Source: Sulfurimonas sp. SAG-AH-194-L11
GTDB lineage: Bacteria; Campylobacterota; Campylobacteria; Campylobacterales; Sulfurimonadaceae
NCBI RefSeq assembly: GCF_029215995.1
Contig: NZ_JAEMVB010000001.1
Location: forward strand, 124,001 to 188,000
Reading direction: 5' to 3'
Length of the DNA: 64,000 nt
The translations under genes were made by a program, and so were the position numbers. Numbering within the stretch: the first letter of the stretch is position 1; the number at the start of each line of letters is the position of its first letter. Below are positions 47,096 to 56,977 of the stretch, one piece after another. The notes below the pieces were generated by a model. It made no database searches. It was not told the origin of the DNA and worked only from the letters and a program-made list of their open reading frames with translations.

Positions 47096-47686
47096 ATGGA
47101 TGTGTCACAAACAAAAGATTTAGAATTTGAAAATGCAGTAAAATCAATGATGCTTCATGTTGGAGAAGATCCTAAACGCGAAGGATTACTTGAGACTCCT
47201 GCTCGTGTTAGAAAAGCATATGAGTTCATTTATGGTGGTTATAAAGAGGATCCAAAGGAGATACTCTCTAAGGCACTTTTTACAAGCAGTAATGATGAGA
47301 TGGTACTTATAAAAGATATAGAGTTCTACTCTACTTGTGAGCATCATTTACTCCCTATTATCGGTCGTGTTCATGTGGCTTATATACCAGATGGGAAGGT
47401 TGTGGGACTTTCAAAAATTCCTCGTGTTGTTGATGTTTTTGCTCGTCGTATGCAGATTCAAGAGCAGTTAACAGAGCAGATAGCAGATGCTATTATGGAT
47501 GCGATATCTCCAAAAGGTGTTGCTGTTGTGGTTGCTGCTCGTCACATGTGTATGGAGATGCGAGGTGTTGAAAAGATAAACTCAACTACAACCTCTTCAG
47601 CACTTCGTGGACTCTTTAAAAAAGATGAAAAAACCCGTGCTGAGTTTTTCTCTCTTATAAATTCACCAACAGGTACTAGATACTAA
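47096..47686 (+). CDS. folE: GTP cyclohydrolase I
   Basis: First enzyme of tetrahydrofolate synthesis from GTP, 196 residues. [12 protein letters not shown] (about 80-91) carries the zinc Cys/His pair, [17 protein letters not shown] and [11 protein letters not shown] the rest of the active site. Fills the frame up to the base before fliI, an uncommon pairing. Confidence 0.97.
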   Translation: MDVSQTKDLEFENAVKSMMLHVGEDPKREGLLETPARVRKAYEFIYGGYKEDPKEILSKALFTSSNDEMVLIKDIEFYSTCEHHLLPIIGRVHVAYIPDGKVVGLSKIPRVVDVFARRMQIQEQLTEQIADAIMDAISPKGVAVVVAARHMCMEMRGVEKINSTTTSSALRGLFKKDEKTRAEFFSLINSPTGTRY

Positions 47687-49000
47687 ATGCTATTTGGCTC
47701 ACTAAAAGAAAAACTTGCTGGAATAAACTATGCAGTACCTTTTGGTGAAGTAGTAAAGATAAATGCCACTGTGATAACGGCCTGTGGACTTAATGTTAGT
47801 ATTAGTGATATGGTAAAGATTGTCGCTAATGAGACAAATCAAGAGCTTGTTGGTATGGTAACGGAGATAGATGGGGATACTTTTTTTATCACCCCTTTCT
47901 CATTTGTAGAGGGCTTTACTTCAAAAGATAAGGTCTTCCTTGATTCGACAGGTATGAATATCCCTGTTGGTAATTCTCTATTGGGTCGAGTAGTGGATCC
48001 ATTTATGCGACCCATAGATGGTAAGGGTAGTATTAAGGATTCAAAGCTAACTCCCATTATAAAAGCACCTATTGAAGCAATGAAACGTGGCATGATTGAT
48101 GAAGTGTTTAGTGTTGGCGTTAAAAGTATAGATGGACTGCTTACATGCGGAAAAGGTCAAAAACTTGGTATCTTCGCAGGAAGTGGTGTAGGGAAGTCTA
48201 CTCTTATGGGTATGATTGTTCGTGGTGCCGATACTCCCATAAAAGTTGTTGCACTTATTGGAGAGCGTGGTCGTGAGGTTCCTGAGTTTATAGAAAAAAA
48301 TCTCGGGGGTGATTTAACAAATACTGTTATAGTTGTTGCAACAAGTGATGACTCACCTTTGATGCGGAAGTATGGTGCCTTTGCTGCTATGAGTGTAGCA
48401 GAGTTTTTTAAAGATCAAGGACTTGATGTTCTTTTTATCATGGACTCTGTAACACGTTTTGCAATGGCACAGCGCGAAATTGGTCTAGCACTTGGCGAGC
48501 CTCCAACTTCAAAAGGGTATCCTCCTTCTTCTTTAACTCTTTTACCACAGCTGATGGAGAGAGCAGGTAAGGAAGAGGGAAAGGGGAGTATCACTGCATT
48601 TTTTACCGTTCTTATAGAGGGTGATGATATGAGTGATCCTATTGCCGATCAATCGCGTTCTATCTTAGATGGGCATATAGTACTCTCACGGGAGATGACA
48701 GATTTTGGTATTTATCCTCCTGTTCATATTCTCAACTCCGCTTCACGGGTTATGAATGATATTATAAGTGAAGAGCACTTTAGAGCTGTTGTAAAGTTTC
48801 GTAGACTCTATACTTTACTCAAAGAAAACGAGACTCTGATTAGAATTGGGGCTTATACAAAGGGAAGTGATGTCGAGCTTGATGAGGCCATAGATAAAAA
48901 ATCTGTTATGGAAAAGTTTATCTCTCAAGGTGCAACATATAAAGAAGATTTTGAGACAAGTAGTAGCACTTTGATTTCATTGATGGAGGTTAACTCCTAA
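47687..49000 (+). CDS. fliI: Flagellum-specific ATPase FliI
   Basis: F1-beta-like ATPase of the flagellar type III export apparatus, 437 residues. Walker A GSGVGKSTL (about 166-174), Walker B LFIMDSVTRFA, ERGREVPEFIE, and the GEPPTSKGYPPS loop are standard. ATG follows the folE stop without a gap. Its last 11 bases overlap the end of the convergent WD40 gene. Other export genes (fliH, flhA) are not in the window. Confidence 0.95.
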   Translation: MLFGSLKEKLAGINYAVPFGEVVKINATVITACGLNVSISDMVKIVANETNQELVGMVTEIDGDTFFITPFSFVEGFTSKDKVFLDSTGMNIPVGNSLLGRVVDPFMRPIDGKGSIKDSKLTPIIKAPIEAMKRGMIDEVFSVGVKSIDGLLTCGKGQKLGIFAGSGVGKSTLMGMIVRGADTPIKVVALIGERGREVPEFIEKNLGGDLTNTVIVVATSDDSPLMRKYGAFAAMSVAEFFKDQGLDVLFIMDSVTRFAMAQREIGLALGEPPTSKGYPPSSLTLLPQLMERAGKEEGKGSITAFFTVLIEGDDMSDPIADQSRSILDGHIVLSREMTDFGIYPPVHILNSASRVMNDIISEEHFRAVVKFRRLYTLLKENETLIRIGAYTKGSDVELDEAIDKKSVMEKFISQGATYKEDFETSSSTLISLMEVNS

Positions 49001-51119
49001 CTATAGGTGAGTTTAGCCAGCTATCTCTCTCTTTCCTTATATCTTGGTTGAGAGTAAGTGCTAAATCTTTACCAGAGACTCTTTCGTATGTTCTCATGAT
49101 AAGTAGCATCTCACTATCAGTACCAAAGATATCTATATATGAGTAGATGATATTCTCTGAATTTTTAAAGCTTTTTTTAGATAAAAGTGCTTTGATTTTG
49201 ATATGAAAACTCAAGCGCAGTAGGTCTCCAATCTTTTCAAGACGAGTCTGTATACCTATAAGTTCTCCAAACTTCTTTTTTATGCTAGAAAATTCTCCTC
49301 TAAAAGCATACTCCTCACATTCAGATACAAGTTTAATCCAGTGATCTTCTAAGAGTTTACTTAACTCTAGTGCATAAAGGTTATTAGATGAATCAATAAT
49401 CTCATAACAAGATTTAAAATCATTATTTTTATAACTCTCTTGGAGTTTTTGAACTAGTTTTGCATCTTTGTATAAGTCTTGTAATTCTTCTTTTATACTC
49501 GTTGTTTGAAGGTGCATTTTTATAGTCTCAATAGCACTTCTTACCTCACCCTTGTTTATATAGTTTTGTATAGTATCTAGGGTGACTTGTATTGATTTGT
49601 TGAGTGCTATATATGTTGGTATCTGAGAAAATATTTCATTTTTCTTGACAAGTTTTTCAATAGTAGTGAAATTTTTGTCATTGATAGCTTTTAAAAAATC
49701 TATGAACTCTTCATTCTGTTTAAGTATGAGATGGAGCATTGGTTTTTTGGAGAGTACGGTTGCATATACACCAAGTATCTCTTTTGCAACATCATGTCGA
49801 CCAAGTAAAATCTGTTTTTGAGCAAATGCATAAGCCTCTTTAAATACCTCTTCCATCTTTTTATACTGTTTTGTATATTTGAGAGCTGGATGTTTTTCAG
49901 CGAGTGCATAGGATAAGGCATACTTTTTTTCTAAGTAAAGGGTATTAAACCTAGGATAAAATTCAAAAGCCTTAAAGATAGAGTTAATATCATCTTTTTT
50001 ACTTTTTACATCCTTAAACTTACGCATAAGCATTCGAGCTTCTTTTGTGTTTGAATTTATAAGTGCCTCTATTGCTTGTGTATATAGTTTTGCATACATA
50101 ACTTCAACACGCTTATGCTCTCTTGTATCTTTGAGCATAGGATCCATATCGATGAGTGCATAGGCCTTATCTAAATCTCCACTCAGTATAAAACTTTTAA
50201 GATGTTCCACTTTAGGAAGTTCTACTTTAAAGAACTCTTTTGATTCTAACACCACAAGTAAATTATCTTTTTGAGTGAGCGTGATATTTAAAACATTATG
50301 TTTAAAAGTGAGATAGGATGGACTTACAAGCTTAGTGTTTTTTATATCAATAATACAAAGCTGTTCAGATGCACCACTTAGCATTACATACTGAGGATTT
50401 GGCATTATAAGTATTTTTTTTATGTTTGTAAAGGGAGTACTTATGCTTGTCTCTATTTGCTTATGTTTGAGTGAGTGTATATGTAAGAGACCATCAACGC
50501 CACCACTAAGTAGTTTCTCTTTATCAAAAAAGCATAAGGCATTAATGCGTAAACTACAAGGGGGTATTGTATATTTTGAAGCTAAAGAATGAATTTTAAG
50601 AATGGTAATACTTCCACCATAACCACTACAGGCTAAAAGATTATCATAAAAAGCAAAAGCACTTACATAGTTGTTCTTTATAGCTCGTGTATTTTTTTTT
50701 TCAAGTTGTCCAAAAGAGCATAAACGTGAAAGTCCTGCTCTACCATCATATCTATACTGCATTACACGACCATCTTTGGTCCCTGTTACAAAATATTTTG
50801 AATTTGGAACAAACTCTATAAGTTGTATAGTTCCTTCATATGTACGAATTTTCTGAACAAGGAGCTTGTTTTGAGTGTTTATAATATAAATGATATTATC
50901 ATTTGCAAAAGCTAAAAGATTGGAATCTTGACTAAAACTAACTGCTGTAGTTTTTTGCCCAAGAGACTCAATTGAGAGATTTTTTACAGCACTACATTTT
51001 TGATGTGAAAATATTTTGGCACCATGCACAGCAGTACTTAAAGCAATCGTATCATCATCACGGAGGGTAAATGCAGTGATAGTAGAGCGTGCTTTATAGC
51101 AGCTGTGTTTTATAAGCAT
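48990..51119 (-). CDS. WD40-repeat protein with helical C-terminal half
   Basis: A 709-residue cytoplasmic protein without signal peptide. The first about 310 residues are a WD40-like beta-propeller (ALSTAVHGAKIFSH, YFVTGTKDGRVMQYRYDG, KLLSGGVDGLLHIHSLKHK). The remainder (about 320-690) is all-helical, TPR-like, with many AYA/ALAEKHP patterns. No enzyme motif. It follows the sulfide:quinone oxidoreductase gene by 6 bp, so the two are co-transcribed, and may serve as a scaffold. A ten-base A tract sits at 50692-50701. Function unknown. Confidence 0.75.
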   Translation of the reverse strand: MLIKHSCYKARSTITAFTLRDDDTIALSTAVHGAKIFSHQKCSAVKNLSIESLGQKTTAVSFSQDSNLLAFANDNIIYIINTQNKLLVQKIRTYEGTIQLIEFVPNSKYFVTGTKDGRVMQYRYDGRAGLSRLCSFGQLEKKNTRAIKNNYVSAFAFYDNLLACSGYGGSITILKIHSLASKYTIPPCSLRINALCFFDKEKLLSGGVDGLLHIHSLKHKQIETSISTPFTNIKKILIMPNPQYVMLSGASEQLCIIDIKNTKLVSPSYLTFKHNVLNITLTQKDNLLVVLESKEFFKVELPKVEHLKSFILSGDLDKAYALIDMDPMLKDTREHKRVEVMYAKLYTQAIEALINSNTKEARMLMRKFKDVKSKKDDINSIFKAFEFYPRFNTLYLEKKYALSYALAEKHPALKYTKQYKKMEEVFKEAYAFAQKQILLGRHDVAKEILGVYATVLSKKPMLHLILKQNEEFIDFLKAINDKNFTTIEKLVKKNEIFSQIPTYIALNKSIQVTLDTIQNYINKGEVRSAIETIKMHLQTTSIKEELQDLYKDAKLVQKLQESYKNNDFKSCYEIIDSSNNLYALELSKLLEDHWIKLVSECEEYAFRGEFSSIKKKFGELIGIQTRLEKIGDLLRLSFHIKIKALLSKKSFKNSENIIYSYIDIFGTDSEMLLIMRTYERVSGKDLALTLNQDIRKERDSWLNSPIVRS

Positions 51120-51125
51120 CGAGTA

Positions 51126-52511
51126 TTAAAACCTACCTGTAAGCATAAGATGTTGATACATTGGTTTTAGCATATAAAGGTCAAAAGCCCACCAAATCCA
51201 TCTTGGTTTCTCAAAAGCTAATGGTAATGTTGGAGCAGGCCCTTTGTAGTTAAACTCTGCCATGATTATTTTTCCATATTCTGTTTTTACAGGGCAAACT
51301 GTGTATCCATCGAAAGAGGCTGATGGTTTTTTGTTTTGCATAAGGTCAATAATATTTTGTGTTATAACTGGACCATGATGACGAGCAGAACCACCAGTTT
51401 TTCCCATAGGAATCCCACACACATCACCAATACCAAAGACATTCTTATATTTTGTATGTTGGAGGGTATGTTTATCTACATCTAGCCAACCAGCTTTAGA
51501 TATAAGCTTAGACTCCATAAGTGCATCGACAGGGCTCATAGGGGGAACAACATGAATAAAGTCATAATCTAAAACTACCTTATCTGCATGAGAAACTATC
51601 TCTTTTGTTCCAAAGTCCTCATCTATGACCTCCTCATCCCAGGCATGAATAAAGGTAGCCTTTTTGGCTTTGACATCTATGGCTTTGAGATGATGTTGAA
51701 ACTTATTTGTAATGGTATCATACTGCGATTGTACCTTGTGAAGAGATTTATCTATAGCAGGGAGAGAGAAGAGTTTCTTTTGACTTGTTACAAAACTATA
51801 CTCAGCACTAAGACCCTCTTGTTTGAGGTAGTCTGCACTAAGATAAAGCATTTTTTGTGGGGCACCTCCACATTTAATAGGAGTATTTGGTTGTGTATAG
51901 ATGACTTTTGGTGTAGAGGTTTTAGCAGCCTCTTTGAGCTCATTAAACCACTCCCAAGTTGCAGTCGCACCCAATGCAGTTCCTTTTTCTAAGTCACTCA
52001 AATAAACACTTGTGATACCATTTTTACCTATATCCTCTTTTGTCAGGCCTTTTATCTTTTCATAATGATATTGGATTCCTACTGCTACAAGAAGAATATC
52101 ATATTTTACCTCTTCTCCTGAGCGAGTAAGCACACGATTATTATCAGCATCAAAAGTTTTTACTTCATCTTTTATCCAAGTAACTTTGTCTTGGTCTATG
52201 TAGTTGTTGTTATCCATAACTAAGTCATCAAACTGCATCTCGCCAGCACCAACAAAGACTTGACCTGGCTGATACAGATGCACTTCATTTGGAGCAATTA
52301 TAGTTATGTCAGGATGAGAGATAGCACGACTTAAACGTGAAAGTGCCATTATAGCACCGGCTCCACCACCGACGATTACTATCTTTCCTTGTACATCAGC
52401 ACTTGCCTCAGCGATAGAACTACCGCTAGTTGATGCAAGAACACCAGCAGCAATAGGTGAGATACCCATAAGTTTAATGGCATCACGACGTGATAAGTAA
52501 TTTTTATTCAT
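51126..52511 (-). CDS. Sulfide:quinone oxidoreductase-type flavoprotein, Tat-exported
   Basis: A 461-residue FAD disulfide oxidoreductase. A twin-arginine signal (SRRDAIKLMG, then a hydrophobic stretch to about 34) precedes the FAD-binding GGGAGAIMALSRLS. Cysteines in PIKCGGAPQKMLYL (about 214) and GDVCGIPMGKTGG (about 365) sit where type II SQR (human SQOR group) has its active disulfide pair. The C-terminal helices near IWWAFDLYMLKPMY may bind the membrane and quinone. It should oxidise sulfide to sulfane sulfur in the periplasm. A flavocytochrome c flavoprotein subunit is the alternative, but no cytochrome gene adjoins. Confidence 0.85.
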   Translation of the reverse strand: MNKNYLSRRDAIKLMGISPIAAGVLASTSGSSIAEASADVQGKIVIVGGGAGAIMALSRLSRAISHPDITIIAPNEVHLYQPGQVFVGAGEMQFDDLVMDNNNYIDQDKVTWIKDEVKTFDADNNRVLTRSGEEVKYDILLVAVGIQYHYEKIKGLTKEDIGKNGITSVYLSDLEKGTALGATATWEWFNELKEAAKTSTPKVIYTQPNTPIKCGGAPQKMLYLSADYLKQEGLSAEYSFVTSQKKLFSLPAIDKSLHKVQSQYDTITNKFQHHLKAIDVKAKKATFIHAWDEEVIDEDFGTKEIVSHADKVVLDYDFIHVVPPMSPVDALMESKLISKAGWLDVDKHTLQHTKYKNVFGIGDVCGIPMGKTGGSARHHGPVITQNIIDLMQNKKPSASFDGYTVCPVKTEYGKIIMAEFNYKGPAPTLPLAFEKPRWIWWAFDLYMLKPMYQHLMLTGRF

Positions 52512-52556
52512 AATAAACCTTTGATAATATATATGATTATTCTACTCTGCTTTAGC

Positions 52557-54140
52557 TTAATAAATCTTATTGCAAAGGAGTTGGACATTCACTTTTCCAT
52601 TAAACTCATTTTTAGCTACCTTATAGCTACAGGTAATCTTTTTATTCTCTGGCATCTCGTAAACAGTTCTAAATGCGATGATTTCAACTGTTTTTCTCTG
52701 ATGGGGGTATTGTCTGACTTCTATACGAGAGTGAGATTTATCAGCTCCCATGAGTTTTATGTTTACAACTTGGGCATCTTTGAGTAAAAATGAGGGGCGA
52801 AGGTTAGCCTCACCGTAAGGCTCAAAAGCTTCTAAAAGTCCGAGTAGTTCTAAGTCAATATCATCAGTATCAAGTATACCACTTATCATCTCTTTTGGCT
52901 CAAAGTCTTTAGGGTCTATTTTTTTAGCACTCTCATTGATAGCTTCTCTAAATGCAGCGATATTATCTGCTTGTAATCCCATCCCCGCAGCCATTTTGTG
53001 ACCACCAAACTTATCTAAGTAGGAGTCATTTTCTTTTATAAGTTCATAAATACTAACATCACCGATACTACGAGCACTTCCTTTGGCTATTGCATTGTCT
53101 ACATTTAAGACTATGGCAGGTTTGCCAAACTTATCGACTAAACGCGAAGCGATAATTCCGACAACACCCTCATGCCACCCCTCACCACTTACTACTATGA
53201 CTAAATCTTCTTCATTGACTTCTAGTATAGCTTTTTTTGTTGTCTCTGCTTCTGTCTCCTTTCGGAGTTCATTAAGTTGACCTAAAAGTTCAAACTGCTT
53301 GTATGCAGTGTTTGTATCTTTGGCAGTGTAAAATTCTAATGCGATACTAGCATCCTCGAGACGCCCGGCTGAGTTTATCCGTGGAGCGATACTAAAGGCT
53401 ATATCTTCACTTGTTATGACACTTTTGTTTAAAAAATCTCTAATGATGATAGATGAGGGTCTCTGTGAAGTACTTATAAGTTTTAAACCCTCTTTTACAA
53501 GTGTTCTGTTTATGTCTATAAGAGGCATAATATCAGCGATGATAGCGATAGCTAAGATGTCTAAAAACTGTCGCATATCTATTTGTAAATTAAGCTCTTT
53601 TTTTATAAGCCCCATAAGTAACCATGCAACTTGTGCACCACATATCTCTTTAAAAGGGTAAGTACATTGTGATAATTTTGGATCAACTATAAATGTTGCA
53701 TCTGGTAAGATGTCTCCAGGAGTATGGTGATCTGTGATAATCAAATCAATACCCCGCTCCTTACAGATTTGTGCTGCTCCAACAGCAGAGATACCATTGT
53801 CAACTGTTATGACTAAATCAGCATCAATTCTCTCTAAAACATTTGGGCTAACGCCATACCCATCACGAAACCTATTGGGAATAATCGCCTCGAGTGGATA
53901 GGGAATTTGCCTAAAGAAGTCGACAACTATAGCCGTAGAACTTACCCCATCTACATCATAGTCACCAACTAAGGTGATTTTTTTATTAGCTTTAATAGCT
54001 TGCGCTATTCTTTGTGCAGCTTCGGGAGCATTTGAGAGTAAGGCGGGATTAGGAATATCTGAGAGTTTTTTTTCTTCTTTAGAAAATCGTGCCGATAAAA
54101 GTTCATGGAGTGATTGTTTTGTTAAGTTTTCTAGGTTCAT
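52557..54140 (-). CDS. recJ: Single-stranded-DNA-specific exonuclease RecJ
   Basis: 5'-3' exonuclease for recombination and mismatch repair; 527 residues, normal for Campylobacterota. DHH-family motifs: VGDYDVDGVSS (about 58-68), TVDNGIS and ITDHHTPGD, then DHHA1 with KFGGHKMAAGMG near 395. The RecJ OB domain closes the protein. Separated by 45 bp from the SQR gene downstream. Confidence 0.95.
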   Translation of the reverse strand: MNLENLTKQSLHELLSARFSKEEKKLSDIPNPALLSNAPEAAQRIAQAIKANKKITLVGDYDVDGVSSTAIVVDFFRQIPYPLEAIIPNRFRDGYGVSPNVLERIDADLVITVDNGISAVGAAQICKERGIDLIITDHHTPGDILPDATFIVDPKLSQCTYPFKEICGAQVAWLLMGLIKKELNLQIDMRQFLDILAIAIIADIMPLIDINRTLVKEGLKLISTSQRPSSIIIRDFLNKSVITSEDIAFSIAPRINSAGRLEDASIALEFYTAKDTNTAYKQFELLGQLNELRKETEAETTKKAILEVNEEDLVIVVSGEGWHEGVVGIIASRLVDKFGKPAIVLNVDNAIAKGSARSIGDVSIYELIKENDSYLDKFGGHKMAAGMGLQADNIAAFREAINESAKKIDPKDFEPKEMISGILDTDDIDLELLGLLEAFEPYGEANLRPSFLLKDAQVVNIKLMGADKSHSRIEVRQYPHQRKTVEIIAFRTVYEMPENKKITCSYKVAKNEFNGKVNVQLLCNKIY

Positions 54141-54169
54141 AAAAGTATTATAGAGTAAAAATTTAGAAG

Positions 54170-54195
54170 AATAAAAAAAGATGACGAAATGTCAT
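54170..54195 (-). terminator. Terminator of pyrG
   Basis: ATGAC (54181-54185) pairs with GTCAT (54191-54195); on minus the stem is followed by a run of seven T (54173-54179), 24 bp past the pyrG stop. The short stem with strong U-run fits intrinsic termination. Confidence 0.7.
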
Positions 54196-54218
54196 ACTTT
54201 TTCTATATAAAAGAGTAG

Positions 54219-55838
54219 TTATTCTGCGTTTAAAGAGGCTTCAACAAAAGCTAAGATAGCAGCATTTGGAGTCTGTAAACGAGATGTAAACTCAGGGTGA
54301 AACTGAACACCTAAGAACCAAGGGTGACCTTTTATCTCAACTGTTTCAATAAGACCATTAGACTCACCTGTAACTATCATCCCCGCTTTTTCTAAAGCTT
54401 CACGATACTCAGGATTTGCTTCATAGCGGTGACGATGACGCTCAAATATAGTCTTTTCACCATCATAAGCTTTTCTCAGAATAGAACCTTTTTTTGTATC
54501 ACAAGGGTATTCACCTAAACGCATCGTTCCACCCATTGGAGATTCATGAGTACGAAGTTGCATTCCACCACTCTGGTCTAAAAAGTTGTCTATAAGATAT
54601 ATCATTGGATGTGGAGTGTTTTCATCAAACTCAATAGAGTTTGCACCCTCAAGACCAAGAACATTTCGTGCATACTCAACTAGTGTGAGTTGCATACCAA
54701 GGCAGATACCAAGGTAGGGAACTTTATTCACACGAGCATATTCGATTGCTTGAATTTTACCTTCAACGCCACGAGATCCAAAACCACCAGCAACAAGAAC
54801 ACTATCACAGTCAGCTAAAAGAACTTCAGCACCTTTCTCTTCTATCTCTTCACTATCAACCCATTGAATCTCTACACGTGTATCAAGATGCGCTCCACAG
54901 TGGATAAGAGATTCAGTAAGGGATTTATAAGCCTCTTTGAGTTCAAGGTACTTTCCAACAAATCCAACTACAGTTTTTGTTTGAGGTTGCACTATGCGTT
55001 TAACTAGAGTGTCCCATTTTTCCATATCAGGGTTAAGCTCATCAAAGCCTAACTCTTTTGCGATGGGTTTTAAAATTCCTTGACGTAAAAATGTAACAGG
55101 AATACTATAAATAGACTTAGCATCGAGTGCTTCAATGACACAATCAGGGTGAACATCACAACTCATTGCAAGCTTTTTTTTGAAAGTTTTTGGTAAAGAG
55201 TTTTCACTTCTAGCGATAATCATCTGAGGTGTGATACCAATACGACGAAGCTCTTGGACTGAATGTTGTGTCGGTTTAGACTTCAATTCACCGGCTGCTT
55301 TGATGTAAGGAATGAGTGTTACATGGATAAAAAAAGTACCCTCAACTTCATCATCATGTTTCATTTGACGAATAGCTTCCATGAAAGGAAGCCCTTCGAT
55401 GTCACCAACAGTTCCACCAAGCTCAACAACTAAGATATCATGACCTTCACCAGCTTTTTTGATACGGTTTACTATCTCACCAACAATATGAGGAATAACT
55501 TGAATAGTTTGACCTAAATAACCACCAGCACGTTCTCTCTCTATAACAGAAGAGTAGACTTGACCAGTTGTAAAGTTAGAAGATTTTAAAAATGAAGCAT
55601 CTAAAAAACGCTCATAGTTGCCGATGTCCAGATCAGTTTCAGCACCATCTTTGGTGACAAAAACCTCACCATGTTCGAGTGGACTCATAGTTCCAGGGTC
55701 TACATTGATATAAGGATCGATTTTGAGCATACCGACATCAAAACCAGAGTGTTTTAGAAGTGTCCCAACACTCGCTGCCGTTATTCCTTTTCCCAGAGAA
55801 GATAAAACGCCACCGGTAACAAAGATGTATTTAGTCAT
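54219..55838 (-). CDS. pyrG: CTP synthase
   Basis: Converts UTP to CTP with glutamine and ATP; 539 residues. Synthetase domain starts [16 protein letters not shown] and includes [16 protein letters not shown]; the C-terminal glutamine amidotransferase has GICLGMQ (nucleophile Cys near 380) and VQFHPEF (His/Glu). Monocistronic, with a hairpin terminator. Confidence 0.98.
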   Translation of the reverse strand: MTKYIFVTGGVLSSLGKGITAASVGTLLKHSGFDVGMLKIDPYINVDPGTMSPLEHGEVFVTKDGAETDLDIGNYERFLDASFLKSSNFTTGQVYSSVIERERAGGYLGQTIQVIPHIVGEIVNRIKKAGEGHDILVVELGGTVGDIEGLPFMEAIRQMKHDDEVEGTFFIHVTLIPYIKAAGELKSKPTQHSVQELRRIGITPQMIIARSENSLPKTFKKKLAMSCDVHPDCVIEALDAKSIYSIPVTFLRQGILKPIAKELGFDELNPDMEKWDTLVKRIVQPQTKTVVGFVGKYLELKEAYKSLTESLIHCGAHLDTRVEIQWVDSEEIEEKGAEVLLADCDSVLVAGGFGSRGVEGKIQAIEYARVNKVPYLGICLGMQLTLVEYARNVLGLEGANSIEFDENTPHPMIYLIDNFLDQSGGMQLRTHESPMGGTMRLGEYPCDTKKGSILRKAYDGEKTIFERHRHRYEANPEYREALEKAGMIVTGESNGLIETVEIKGHPWFLGVQFHPEFTSRLQTPNAAILAFVEASLNAE

Positions 55839-55900
55839 GTAAGTGCTCCATAAATATTTTAAATTATAAATGCAATTATATTGTAAACTTGTTTAATCTC

Positions 55901-56860
55901 TTATTTAAAATTACGACCAGAGGAGATTAAGAGATATAAAAGAGTAATTACCCCGAGTGTTAAAAATATGATAAGTGTTTGAGTCGCTATTCTCTTGATG
56001 ATTTTAGACTTATCTTGATTTAATTCTTCTTGTAATCTTTTCGCAGGCATGGCTAAAAGATGTATACCTGCGGTAAAGTTTTTTGTATCTTTGATGTCTT
56101 CATAAGTATAAAAATATTGTTCTGATATATAATAACCATCTTTATGAAGTGCTTGAAAATCTATTTTTTGAGAAGCAGATAAAAATTCTTTATCAAATAT
56201 CCTAGACGAGAGAACATAAGGACCAACTTTTGGAGCATTTTTGAGGTAAGTAGCTATATCAAGAAGTGAATTATCTATGAGTAAAAGATAACTATACTCT
56301 TTTCTTTTAAAAGTTCTTACGATTTTATCGAAGTTTTGTATAAATTCGAGCGAACCAATAAATCTTTTATCCTCAAGAATAGGTACAATTGAACGTAGTG
56401 TTAAACCCATCCTTCCAACTTCAAAACCAAAAAATGGTTCCTGTGTTATTCTCACTTCTACAATGGCTTTTCGAAAACCACTTAAATCATCTCCAAATTT
56501 ACCGAGTTTCCAACTTCTGACAAAAGCTCTTGTATCTTTTGTATGGATATGAACTTTCATATGTTTAACACTTGTTTTATCTGCAAAATCTTTTTCTATT
56601 TTTTGTAGAGTTTTTATGGCTAGGTCTCTATTGTTATCTAAAAGAGCACGCTTGATGTCTTTATTTTCAGCAATAGAGATAGCATTGATTATACCCATGT
56701 CTTTTGCAAATCTTTTTTCATTATTGAGCTCATTTTTAAGTTCATGAGAGAGTTTTACATAAGACTTTTTCTGTTCCTCTTTAAGTGCATAATTTGCATA
56801 AATAAAAGTAATAACTCCATATAGAAGAAGTGCAAGTGATATAAAAATAATTTTTTTCAA
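55901..56860 (-). CDS. Membrane Cache-type sensor domain without output domain
   Basis: A 319-residue protein: TM1 (about 5-23), a helical and alpha/beta periplasmic region (about 30-285) of the double-Cache type found in Campylobacterota chemoreceptors (GRMGLTLRSIVPILE, FIGSLEFIQNFDKIV, YFYTYEDIKDTKN), TM2 (about 290-312), then only about seven residues (SSGRNFK). The HAMP and signalling domain that would follow in a chemoreceptor or kinase are missing. Downstream, to the pyrG start, is only 62 bp, with no fragment of a signalling domain. It may be a truncated receptor or a stand-alone sensor working with a partner. Confidence 0.75.
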   Translation of the reverse strand: MKKIIFISLALLLYGVITFIYANYALKEEQKKSYVKLSHELKNELNNEKRFAKDMGIINAISIAENKDIKRALLDNNRDLAIKTLQKIEKDFADKTSVKHMKVHIHTKDTRAFVRSWKLGKFGDDLSGFRKAIVEVRITQEPFFGFEVGRMGLTLRSIVPILEDKRFIGSLEFIQNFDKIVRTFKRKEYSYLLLIDNSLLDIATYLKNAPKVGPYVLSSRIFDKEFLSASQKIDFQALHKDGYYISEQYFYTYEDIKDTKNFTAGIHLLAMPAKRLQEELNQDKSKIIKRIATQTLIIFLTLGVITLLYLLISSGRNFK

Positions 56861-56977
56861 AGTTCTATCCTATTGGCTAAAGTTTTATGATGTGAGAAAT
56901 ATAGCTAATAAATGTAAAAATAGTATAAAAAAAACTTATATAAATTAAAGATACTAGCAATATGATATAATACTTTT

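Noticed and set aside
54723-54731. TTATTCACA inside pyrG as a DnaA box
   Set aside because: A single isolated match in coding sequence, expected by chance in AT-rich DNA, with no partner box.
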